Positions 1 to 6,142 of a DNA stretch of 10,886 bases are shown here, piece by piece. Under the pieces are notes generated by a model. That model did not search any database. It worked only from the letters and a program-made list of their open reading frames with translations, and was not told the DNA's origin. Location: assembly GCA_964638595.1 (NCBI GenBank), contig CAZWYU010000009.1, forward strand, positions 1 to 10,886. The letters are read 5' to 3'. The translations under genes were made by a program, and so were the position numbers. How positions within the stretch are numbered: the stretch's first letter is position 1; every line of letters starts with the position of its first letter. Source of the stretch: CAZWQR01 sp964638595. Lineage in GTDB: Bacteria; Patescibacteriota; Minisyncoccia; Minisyncoccales; PEYH01.

Positions 1-4
1 CTTT

Positions 5-40
5 CCTCCCCCTCAAAGAGGGGGAGGATGAAGGAGGGGG
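5..40 (+). repeat. G/C-rich hairpin repeat, copy 1
   Basis: A perfect 10-base inverted repeat (CCTCCCCCTC at 5-14, GAGGGGGAGG at 18-27) surrounds a 3-base AAA loop. It is followed by a second G-run (ATGAAGGAGGGGG, 28-40) that could pair with the C-run instead. About 28 of 36 positions agree with copy 2 at 119-154. The design resembles REP-like elements. It lies at the window edge, so its left limit is unknown. Confidence 0.75.
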
Positions 41-52
41 TTGTAAGTTGGA

Positions 53-76
53 GCAAAAGGTTCTTCTAATTAAATT
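53..76 (+). repeat. Right half of an AT-rich interspersed element
   Basis: This stretch matches the right half of the intact element at 6080-6133 (read on the minus strand), with one mismatch and a 2-base gap. The key shared run is AGGTTCTT.TAATTAAATT. It lies directly after G/C-rich hairpin copy 1, just as the half-element at 188-213 follows copy 2. The matching left half would lie before the window start. Confidence 0.6.
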
Positions 77-89
77 ACATTAGATTATT

Positions 90-213
90 TATATAATAAG
101 TTTAATTTCAAGATTTTCCCTTCCCCTTAAAGAGGGAGAGAACTAAGGAAGGGGTAAAGATGTTCCCTTCCGCTATTTTAATATTCTACAAAGCAGGTTT
201 TTCTAATTAAATT
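90..213 (+). repeat. AT-rich element split by a G/C-rich insert
   Basis: Bases 90-117 match the left half of the element at 6080-6133 (26 of 28, opposite strand), and 188-213 match its right half (23 of 26). In the 6080 copy these halves are contiguous. Here they are separated by about 70 bases (118-187) holding the G/C-rich hairpin. The simplest reading is insertion of the hairpin unit into the middle of the AT-rich element. The alternative is precise loss from the other copy. Confidence 0.65.
118..154 (+). repeat. G/C-rich hairpin repeat, copy 2
   Basis: This is a diverged copy of the unit at 5-40: a C-run, TTAAAGAGGG, an A/G spacer and AAGGAAGGGG. The first hairpin is imperfect here. A further CCCTTCC at 164-170 can pair with GGAAGGG at 147-153, so pairing partners appear to have shifted. 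Confidence 0.65.
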
Positions 214-267
214 AGTTAACAAAATTCAGAGAGTTTTAATCAATTTATAAAATTAAGTTTTCCACAT

Positions 268-313
268 TATTTTAACTAACATATAGAAAAAAAAGGAAAT
301 ATTAGTTAAAATA
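268..313. promoter_or_regulatory. Inverted repeat over the pilM promoter (possible operator)
   Basis: Twelve-base arms are perfect reverse complements: TATTTTAACTAA at 268-279 and TTAGTTAAAATA at 302-313, with a 22-base spacer. The right arm covers the proposed -10 box. The same motif recurs as TTAGTTAA at 212-219, and as a direct copy of ATTATTTTAACT (266-277) at 327-338, ending just before the pilM start codon. An operator for a dimeric regulator is possible. The AT-richness lowers the weight of the match. Confidence 0.35.
284..312 (+). promoter_or_regulatory. Probable sigma-70-type promoter of the pilM operon
   Basis: A -35-like TAGAAA (284-289) and a -10-like TAAAAT (307-312) are spaced by 17 bases, giving a leader of about 20 bases to the pilM ATG. 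The spacer begins within GAAAAAAAAGG (286-296), the same 11-mer found in the pilin promoter at 7377-7387. The boxes are moderate matches, so this is a prediction. Confidence 0.4.
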
Positions 314-339
314 TATAAAGCTTTAAATTATTTTAACTT

Positions 340-1401
340 ATGGGATTATTCAATGCTTTCTCCAAGAATTTTTTAGGCGTAGATATAGGTATTTCTTCTA
401 TTAAATTAGTTGAGCTTTCAAAACAGAAAGGAAAGACTTTAACTAATTATGGTATTTTGGGAGCTGACTATTATGCTCAAGGGAGTTTTCAGAATAGAGA
501 AAGAGGTGTTCTTTCTATGGAGGAGACCAGTATAGTCAAAGCTATCACCAGTATCATCAAAGAAGCCGGTATCGAATCTAAGGAGGCTTTTTTTGCTATT
601 CCTGATTATGTCAGTTTTTTTACTACTTTTGATTTGCCACCCATGACCGAACAAGAAATTCCTGAAGCAGTAAAATATGAAGCCCCGAGAAGAATTCCCC
701 TACCCCTTTCAGATGTTACTCTTGATTGGCAGATTATTAAAGGAATGACTGGTGGCCAACAACACAGACCACTTCGGGTTTTGTTAGTTACAGTACCAAA
801 TGATGTAATAGAGCAGTATCAAAGAGTTGCTCAAAAAGCCGGCCTAAAGATTGTGGCCCTAGAGGCAGAAGTTTTTGCTATGGTCAGGGCTCTTATAAAG
901 TATCAAGATAAAAGCAATATAGTATGTTTAGTTGACGTTGGTAAAAGGAGCACAACAATTAATATAGTTGCTCAAGGAGCGCTAAAAGTCTCTTACAGTT
1001 TTGATGTTGCAGGCGAAACTTTTACAAAAAGTTTAGCTAGCACTTTTTCTATTGAAGAAAATAAAGCAGAAACTATTAAGAGAAACTATGGCTTATCTAA
1101 AAACGAGGATATCCAAAAGATATTAGAGCCCAAAGCTAGGGCTATTTTAGAAAAAATAAAAGGGGTTTTTAATGAACTATATGTCAGAGACAAAGAGAAA
1201 GTAGGTAAAATTATTTTTACCGGTGGAGAAGTTAATATGCCCGGCTTTATTGAATATTTTTCTCAAAGTTTAGATTTGCCAATTGAGCAGGCTAATCCCT
1301 TCATTGATATTTCTGCTCCGCCTACTCTGCAAGAGATATTAAGAAATCTTGGTCCCAGCCTTACAATAGCTACTGGTATGGCTTCAAGGGGTTTTCAATA
1401 A
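340..1401 (+). CDS. pilM: Type IV pilus assembly protein PilM
   Basis: PilM is an actin/FtsA-like cytoplasmic ATP-binding protein that docks on the N-terminal tail of PilN and couples the motor to the inner-membrane platform. At 353 residues it has typical PilM length. The nucleotide-fold signatures are in order: phosphate-1 loop GVDIGISSIKLVEL (about 13-26), phosphate-2 LVDVGKRSTTINIV (about 197-210) and adenosine motif IIFTGGEVNMPGF (about 291-303). The C-terminal GMASRGF end is also usual. The ATG at 340 is the only start that keeps the MGLFNAFSKNFLGVDIG N-terminus; there is no Shine-Dalgarno sequence before it. It is the first gene of the pilM-N-O-P run, with 16 bases to pilN. FtsA is excluded by the motif pattern and the neighbours. 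Confidence 0.95.
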   Translation: MGLFNAFSKNFLGVDIGISSIKLVELSKQKGKTLTNYGILGADYYAQGSFQNRERGVLSMEETSIVKAITSIIKEAGIESKEAFFAIPDYVSFFTTFDLPPMTEQEIPEAVKYEAPRRIPLPLSDVTLDWQIIKGMTGGQQHRPLRVLLVTVPNDVIEQYQRVAQKAGLKIVALEAEVFAMVRALIKYQDKSNIVCLVDVGKRSTTINIVAQGALKVSYSFDVAGETFTKSLASTFSIEENKAETIKRNYGLSKNEDIQKILEPKARAILEKIKGVFNELYVRDKEKVGKIIFTGGEVNMPGFIEYFSQSLDLPIEQANPFIDISAPPTLQEILRNLGPSLTIATGMASRGFQ

Positions 1402-1417
1402 TTATTAATAGATAATT

Positions 1418-1948
1418 ATGGTTCAAGTAATTCCACGTACAATTGAAAAAAAGTATAACTGGATAAATCTTATTTTACCTTGGTTGTCATTATTGCTAAC
1501 AGTTTTAGTCATTTTAGGTGTTTTCTTTTTTTCAACTAAGACTAAGAGCAAGAATGAAGAGATTAATGAGCTGACTCAAGAGCTTAAGTCAATGGAAACC
1601 GAAGAGATAAAAAAGGATGAAGCAGATCTAAAAGCCTACAAAAATAAAGTTGTCAATGTGGTTAATATTTTAGGAGATCGGCACTTAACTCTCCCTTTAT
1701 ATAAATTTTTAGAGAGTTTAGTCCACCCCAAAGTTTATTTTACTAATCTTTCTCTAAATATGGAAACAGGAGAAGCAAATCTTTGTGGCATAAGCGCTGA
1801 TTTTCAAAGCTTAGGCCAGCAGGTAGATATTTTTGAAAAAGATGATTTTATTTATAGCGCTAATGTCCAAAGTGTTTTTTTGGCAGAAGAAGAAGGCATA
1901 AGTTTTGAACTGCAGCTTAAGCTTTTTGTGCCAGAACAAAAGAAGTAA
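1418..1948 (+). CDS. pilN: Type IV pilus inner-membrane protein PilN
   Basis: This is a bitopic membrane protein of 176 residues: a short cytoplasmic tail (1-15), one transmembrane helix (about 16-38), a charged, probably coiled-coil stretch (about 43-80) and a C-terminal ferredoxin-like domain (about 95-172). That layout and the position between pilM and pilO identify PilN, which binds PilM in the cytoplasm and pairs with PilO outside the membrane. The usual INLLP-type PilM-binding motif is not clear. The tail reads MVQVIPRTIEKK, and a lookalike INLILPW (16-22) falls within the start of the membrane helix. The assignment rests more on topology and order than on motif. It is 11 bases from pilO, and no Shine-Dalgarno sequence is present. 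Confidence 0.85.
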   Translation: MVQVIPRTIEKKYNWINLILPWLSLLLTVLVILGVFFFSTKTKSKNEEINELTQELKSMETEEIKKDEADLKAYKNKVVNVVNILGDRHLTLPLYKFLESLVHPKVYFTNLSLNMETGEANLCGISADFQSLGQQVDIFEKDDFIYSANVQSVFLAEEEGISFELQLKLFVPEQKK

Positions 1949-1959
1949 TTTAAATTAAT

Positions 1960-2481
1960 ATGAAGTATGTCTTTACAATAATTTTAATAAATATTGCCCT
2001 AACTATTATCATTGGTGTATTTTTCTTTTATCCAAGATATGAGGCCTATTCTGATGCTGCCGTCCAAGTAGCTAACAAAAAAAAGGAAATTAAGGACTAC
2101 CAATCATACCTGAACAAAATAAAATTAGTTAAAGAAGAAATAGAAAGAAACAAGATTTTAATGGATAAAGTGGCAAGCGCTATTCCTAACAAGCCAGAGA
2201 TTTCTTCTTTCCTTGATTTTTTAAGCAATAATAATATGGGAGTTAGTTTAGAAGATATTATGTGGTCTGAGGAATATTCAAAAAAGGAGAAAATAGCAAC
2301 ATCTTATAGGATTAATGCCCATATTGCCGGTTCCTATTTTAGTCTTAAAAATTTTTTCTATTATTTAGAAAATACGGCTCGGTTAGTAGAGATTTTGAAT
2401 ACCGACATTGAAGCTCCAGAGACAGGGAATGAAAACGAGCAAATGAACTGTAATCTTGTTTTGAGAATTTATTCTTATTAA
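1960..2481 (+). CDS. pilO: Type IV pilus inner-membrane protein PilO
   Basis: The 173-residue protein has an N-terminal transmembrane helix (about 5-24), a coiled-coil stretch (about 34-72) and a PilO-type C-terminal domain. Family-like features include AIPNKPEISSFLDFL (74-88), then NNMGVSLEDI, and GSYFSLKNFFYYLENTARLVEI (about 124-145), which is the usual strand-helix-strand pattern before the last beta strands. PilO forms heterodimers with PilN and carries the PilP partner. It follows pilN by 11 bases and precedes the pilP-like gene by 13, so the four genes are probably one transcript. There is no Shine-Dalgarno sequence; the start context is TTAATATG. Confidence 0.88.
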   Translation: MKYVFTIILINIALTIIIGVFFFYPRYEAYSDAAVQVANKKKEIKDYQSYLNKIKLVKEEIERNKILMDKVASAIPNKPEISSFLDFLSNNNMGVSLEDIMWSEEYSKKEKIATSYRINAHIAGSYFSLKNFFYYLENTARLVEILNTDIEAPETGNENEQMNCNLVLRIYSY

Positions 2482-2494
2482 TTAAATCTTAAAT

Positions 2495-2830
2495 ATGGTT
2501 ATTTTATTCAGTAAGCAAAAGAAGAAAGAATTATATCGCTTAATAGTAGCTGTAATTTTAATACTTGGTTTAATATTCTTTTGGGTTTTTTATTTTAATC
2601 GGAAAGACGATGATAAAATTGTAGAAATTGTAGATATTTCTGAAGTGAAGGAGGAAAAAATTAACATAGATTTTGAGCTTTTAGAGAATGAACTATTAAA
2701 AAAGCTAATTTCTTTTGAGTTTATTGTAGCTACAACCACTCAAGGTTTTGGTCGAATTAACCCTTTTGAGCCACCCATTGTAAGCACTACTAGTGAAAGC
2801 ACTACTACTGAAATTATTGATTTTGATTAG
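2495..2830 (+). CDS. Minimal PilP-like membrane protein
   Basis: This is a 111-residue protein with one membrane helix (about 14-34), an acidic linker, a short hydrophobic segment (about 68-80) and the sequence GFGRINPFEPP (84-94). The GR.(N/D)PF.P pattern is the hallmark of PilP (usually GRRDPF). PilP proper is an outward-facing lipoprotein with a C-terminal beta domain that contacts the secretin. Here there is no lipobox cysteine, and the protein ends soon after the motif in a Ser/Thr/Glu-rich tail (98-108), so the secretin-binding domain is missing. The fourth position after pilM-N-O agrees with a PilP role. I infer a reduced, membrane-anchored PilP equivalent for an envelope without a PilQ secretin. 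Homology beyond the motif cannot be shown by eye. Confidence 0.65.
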   Translation: MVILFSKQKKKELYRLIVAVILILGLIFFWVFYFNRKDDDKIVEIVDISEVKEEKINIDFELLENELLKKLISFEFIVATTTQGFGRINPFEPPIVSTTSESTTTEIIDFD

Positions 2831-2872
2831 AAACCGCTTTAAATTTTTAAATAGCCACTTTCAAAGTGGTTT
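2831..2872 (+). promoter_or_regulatory. Two overlapping hairpins between pilP-like and pilB
   Basis: AAACCGCTTT (2831-2840) can pair with AAAGTGGTTT (2863-2872) with one G-U pair. Alternatively CCACTT (2855-2860) pairs with AAGTGG (2864-2869) around a tight TCA loop. The two structures are mutually exclusive and lie just before the pilB ATG. No proper U-run follows, so a simple terminator is unlikely. An attenuator or mRNA-processing element separating platform from motor genes is possible. Confidence 0.35.
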
Positions 2873-2880
2873 ATTGTAAA

Positions 2881-4614
2881 ATGTCAATAATAGATACTTT
2901 ATTAAAAAAAGAAAAAATTGACAAAAAAACAGCTAAAGCTTTAAAAGAAGCGGCTGAAGTTTCAGAGTTGTCAGAAGAGGAAATTCTTTTAGAGGAAAAT
3001 ATTTTGCCAGAGATGGAAATTTTTGAAGCTAAAAGTTTAGAATTAGGTGTGCCCCTTGAAAAAGAAATACCAGCCGAGATTGAACCAATGGTAATTGAGG
3101 CTATTCCCAAAGAATCAGCAGAACATTATAAAATGTTTCCTATAAACAAGAGCGGTAACAAACTGACGGTTGGAATGGTTTATCCAGAAGACCTAAAAGC
3201 CCAAGAGGCCTTAAATTTTTTATCCAGACAGAAAAACTTTACCTATCAGGTTGTTTTAATTAGTCTAACGGATTTTAGAAAATGTTTTAGGCAGTATGGA
3301 ACCCTAGGCAGAGAAGTAAAAGAAGCTTTGCAAGAATTAGAAAGCCAGCTTGAAGTGGGAGATATGCAGGGACCAAGAGAATCTTCTTTAGATATTGTTA
3401 GAAAAAAGGGGCAAGCTCCTATTAGTAAGACCGTAGCGGTGATTTTAAAACACGCAGTAGAGGGGAAGGCTTCGGATATACACATAGAACCGGGTCAAGA
3501 AAAGACTAAGATAAGATTTAGGCTTGACGGTATTCTGCATTCCAGTCTTTCTTTACCAAAGTCTGTTCATTCTTCCATAGTTGCTAGAGTAAAAATTGTT
3601 TCTAATCTTAAGATTGACGAAGTTAGAGTACCTCAAGACGGTCGTTTTTCTGTAATGGTTGATGGTCGTCAAATAGATTTTAGGGTTTCCACATTCCCCA
3701 CTACGCTAGGAGAGAAAGTGGTAATGAGGGTTTTAAATCCAGATAATAAATTAAAAAATCTTGAAGATTTAGGATTGGAGTCAAGAAACTTGAAGACTGT
3801 TCAAGAGGCGATCCAAAAACCATATGGTATGATTTTGTCTACAGGTCCAACGGGTTCTGGAAAAACCACTACTTTATATTTAATTTTAGAACAATTAAAT
3901 AGAGAAGGCGTTAATATTGTTACATTGGAAGATCCGGTAGAGTATTTTATTCCGGGCATCAATCAATCTCAAGTAAAACCTGAAATTGGTTATACTTTTG
4001 CGACTGGTTTACGCCATATTTTGAGGCAGGATCCAGATATTATCATGGTAGGTGAGATAAGAGATGCAGAAACAGCAAATTTGGCTGCACATGCCGCCTT
4101 AACTGGACACATTGTTTTATCTACCCTTCATACCAACAATGCTATTGGAGCTATTCCTCGATTAATTGATTTAGGAATAGAGCCATTTTTATTGCCATCA
4201 ACAGTCAATGCGATAATAGCTCAACGTTTAGTAAGAAAGCTTTGTCTACATTGTAAGAAAAAGAAAAAGCCAAGCATAAGGGCACAGAAGCTCGTTTCAG
4301 AAGAATTAAATAATATGCCCGTGTCTATAAAATCAGATTATGATTTTGGCCATGATTATTATATTTGGGAGCCAGTTGGCTGCAGCCAATGCGGTGGCAA
4401 TGGCTATTCTGAACGGACTGCGGTTTTTGAAATTTTAAAAATGACTAACGAATTATCAGAAATAATTTTAACTAACCCGAGCCGTGAAAAAATTGAACAA
4501 GAAGCAAAGAGACAAGGGATGATTACTATTCGCCAAGACGGAGTAATCAAATTACTGAAAGGTGAAACTTCCTTAGAGGAAATTATTAGAGTAACTGCTT
4601 CTAGTTCTGAATAA
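2881..4614 (+). CDS. pilB: Type IV pilus extension ATPase PilB
   Basis: PilB is the hexameric cytoplasmic ATPase that powers pilin insertion through PilC. The 577-residue protein has an N-terminal GspE/MshEN-type domain (roughly 10-140), a linker, an N2-type domain with SDIHIEPG.. KIRFRLDG, and the core ATPase. Key motifs are Walker A GPTGSGKT (322-329), an Asp-box region TLEDPVEY, Walker B IIMVGEIRD (387-395) and a His box around LTGHIVLSTLHTN (407-419). A zinc-binding tetracysteine is formed by C455/C458 and C501/C504. An upstream in-frame GTG at 2866 would add MVYCK, but it sits inside the hairpin stem. The ATG at 2881 gives the natural MSIIDTLLKKEKI start. The tetracysteine and N-domain separate it from PilT. 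Confidence 0.95.
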   Translation: MSIIDTLLKKEKIDKKTAKALKEAAEVSELSEEEILLEENILPEMEIFEAKSLELGVPLEKEIPAEIEPMVIEAIPKESAEHYKMFPINKSGNKLTVGMVYPEDLKAQEALNFLSRQKNFTYQVVLISLTDFRKCFRQYGTLGREVKEALQELESQLEVGDMQGPRESSLDIVRKKGQAPISKTVAVILKHAVEGKASDIHIEPGQEKTKIRFRLDGILHSSLSLPKSVHSSIVARVKIVSNLKIDEVRVPQDGRFSVMVDGRQIDFRVSTFPTTLGEKVVMRVLNPDNKLKNLEDLGLESRNLKTVQEAIQKPYGMILSTGPTGSGKTTTLYLILEQLNREGVNIVTLEDPVEYFIPGINQSQVKPEIGYTFATGLRHILRQDPDIIMVGEIRDAETANLAAHAALTGHIVLSTLHTNNAIGAIPRLIDLGIEPFLLPSTVNAIIAQRLVRKLCLHCKKKKKPSIRAQKLVSEELNNMPVSIKSDYDFGHDYYIWEPVGCSQCGGNGYSERTAVFEILKMTNELSEIILTNPSREKIEQEAKRQGMITIRQDGVIKLLKGETSLEEIIRVTASSSE

Positions 4615-4626
4615 AAATTTTGATTT

Positions 4627-4989
4627 ATGAAAAATATACTTTTAGTAGAAGATGACCCTTTCTTAATTGATATTTATACAACTCGTCTTGGAGCGGAAGG
4701 TTTTAATTTGCTAGTGGCTAAAGAAGGAGAGGAAGCCCTCGCCATAGCCAAAGAAAGACAGCCAGTATTGGTTCTTCTGGACATTGTTCTTCCCAATATA
4801 GATGGCTGGGCAGTTTTAAAAAAAATAAGAGAGATTTCCGGGATGAAAGGTTGTAAAATAATAATCCTTTCTAATTTGGGGCAAAGAGAGGAAATTCAAA
4901 AAGGTTTGAATCTTGGGGCTGACAAATATTTAATTAAATCAGATTTTACTCCCAGCCAAGTAGTAGAGGAAATTAAGCAAATTTTATGA
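4627..4989 (+). CDS. Stand-alone CheY-like response regulator receiver
   Basis: This is a single receiver domain of 120 residues with no output domain. All phosphorylation residues are present: acidic pocket E8-D9-D10, phospho-acceptor D52 (LVLLDIVLPNIDGW), switch serine S82 (IIILSN) and K104 (KYLIKSD). It starts 12 bases after pilB and its TGA stop overlaps the pilT ATG by four bases (ATGA), so it is co-translated with the motor genes. Single-domain receivers in pilus systems (for example PilG/PilH of the Pil-Chp pathway) act by protein contact on motor regulators. A direct effect on PilB or PilT is my inference. No histidine kinase is in the window. TGA as stop here argues for the standard bacterial code. 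Confidence 0.92.
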   Translation: MKNILLVEDDPFLIDIYTTRLGAEGFNLLVAKEGEEALAIAKERQPVLVLLDIVLPNIDGWAVLKKIREISGMKGCKIIILSNLGQREEIQKGLNLGADKYLIKSDFTPSQVVEEIKQIL

Positions 4990-6074
4990 ATATGTTTAAA
5001 ACTCAAGATTTTTTAGATAAACTATTGACTTTAGCAATAAAACAAAGAGCTTCTGATGTTCATCTGTCTTGTTCTAGGAGTCCTATTTTTAGAATAGACG
5101 GCATATTAAAGATTATTACTAAATTTAGAAAAGTTTCCAAAGAAGAAATCAAAGCAGTTTTAAAATTAATGCTTGAAGATGAAGAGCGGTTTTCAAAATT
5201 TTTAAGAGAAAAAGAAATAGATTTTTCTTATCAATTTGGCGAGATAGGCAGATTTAGGGGCAATGCCTATTTGCAAAACAATGAACCAGCTTGCTCTTTG
5301 AGATTTATTCCCAATGAGATTTTGAGTATTGAGGAATTAAATTTGCCTGCCATTCTCCGTTTTTTTACCAAAGCCCACCAAGGCTTTGTATTAGTAACAG
5401 GGCCCTCAAGCCATGGTAAGTCCACTACCTTAGCTGCTTTAATTAATGAGATTAATCATAGCCGTTGTGATCACATTATTACCATTGAAGACCCAATAGA
5501 ATACCAATTTAATGATGATTTATCTATTATTGACCAAAGAGAATTATATTCCGACACTCTTTCTTTTGCTAGGGCTTTGCGCTCTACTTTTAGACAAGAT
5601 CCCGATGTAATTATGGTTGGCGAAATGAGAGATCCAGAAACCATTGCCACCGCCATTACGGCGGCCGAAACCGGACATTTAGTTTTTGCTACCTTGCATA
5701 CTAATTCCGCGCCTCAAACGATTCACAGGATAGTGGATAATTTTGAAGGCCAGCGCCAAAAACAAATAAGAGCTCAATTATCCGCTTCTCTTTTAGGTAT
5801 TGTCTCCCAGAGGTTGCTTCCAAAAATTGGAGGCGGATTGGTTCCGGCTGTTGAACTTATCTTTAATAATTCAGCCGTTGCTAACTTGATTAGAGAAAAC
5901 AAAATTCACGAAATACCCATTATAATAGAAACATCTTCAGAGGAAGGGATGGTCTCTTTAAATAAATCTTTAGTTCAATTAGTGAGCCAAGGTTTAGTGG
6001 AAAGAGAGGTTGCTTTTCGCTACTCTTTAAATCCAGATGGGCTTAAAGTATTATTAAAAAATAAATATTATTAA
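4986..6074 (+). CDS. pilT: Type IV pilus retraction ATPase PilT
   Basis: PilT is the hexameric ATPase that depolymerises the pilus for retraction. At 362 residues it is of usual length. The N-terminal PAS-like domain begins ASDVHLSCSRSPIFRIDG, followed by the core ATPase. Markers are Walker A GPSSHGKST (139-147), TIEDPIEYQF, Walker B DPDVIMVGEMRDPET, His box AAETGHLVFATLHTN and, near the C-terminus, SAVANLIRENKIHEI. The last is the counterpart of the AIRNLIRE signature that marks PilT as distinct from PilB, and there is no tetracysteine. The P-loop is odd: most PilT proteins have GPTGSGKST, and here TGS is replaced by SSH while G, GK and S/T are kept. The start overlaps the receiver gene by four bases; an alternative ATG at 4992 lies two codons in. 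Confidence 0.94.
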   Translation: MNMFKTQDFLDKLLTLAIKQRASDVHLSCSRSPIFRIDGILKIITKFRKVSKEEIKAVLKLMLEDEERFSKFLREKEIDFSYQFGEIGRFRGNAYLQNNEPACSLRFIPNEILSIEELNLPAILRFFTKAHQGFVLVTGPSSHGKSTTLAALINEINHSRCDHIITIEDPIEYQFNDDLSIIDQRELYSDTLSFARALRSTFRQDPDVIMVGEMRDPETIATAITAAETGHLVFATLHTNSAPQTIHRIVDNFEGQRQKQIRAQLSASLLGIVSQRLLPKIGGGLVPAVELIFNNSAVANLIRENKIHEIPIIIETSSEEGMVSLNKSLVQLVSQGLVEREVAFRYSLNPDGLKVLLKNKYY

Positions 6075-6079
6075 AATAA

Positions 6080-6133
6080 AATTTAATTAAAAGAACCTGC
6101 TTTGCAAAATCTTGAAATTAAACTATTTATATA
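6080..6133 (-). repeat. Intact AT-rich interspersed element
   Basis: On the minus strand this 54-base unit equals the two half-elements at 90-117 and 188-213 joined without the G/C-rich insert. It is an imperfect inverted repeat: 13-base arms at 6082-6094 and 6110-6122 match at 11 positions, with a GAACCTGCTTTGC-type centre. The size and symmetry suggest a small non-coding mobile or structural unit. It fills nearly all of the pilT-pilC gap. Confidence 0.6.
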
Positions 6134-6142
6134 TTCTTTAAA

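Larger units (their letters stand above)
1..339. other. Gene-free upstream region with nested repeats
   Basis: No credible gene is seen in these 339 bases. The stretch holds two G/C-rich hairpin units (5-40 and 118-154), pieces of an AT-rich interspersed element around them (53-76, 90-117, 188-213), and then a promoter and inverted repeat leading into pilM. The contrast between C/G-run hairpins and the AT-rich surroundings is sharp. Confidence 0.8.

Noticed and set aside
1..339. tRNA or small structured RNA gene in the upstream region
   Set aside because: No cloverleaf arms or TTCGA-type T-loop seen. The hairpins belong to a repeated G/C-rich unit.
439..654. Minus-strand open frame within pilM (also 2871-3110, 3246-3485, 5471-5656 and 6649-6879)
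   Set aside because: All are fully inside well-supported genes on the other strand and show no domain or membrane pattern of their own.
2866..2880. GTG start of pilB giving five more residues
   Set aside because: The GTG is inside a hairpin stem, and MVYCK does not fit the usual PilB N-terminus. The ATG at 2881 does.
6106..6140. Promoter for pilC (TTGAAA at 6112 with TATATT at 6130)
   Set aside because: The spacing is only 12 bases, and the sequence is explained by the interspersed AT-rich element.
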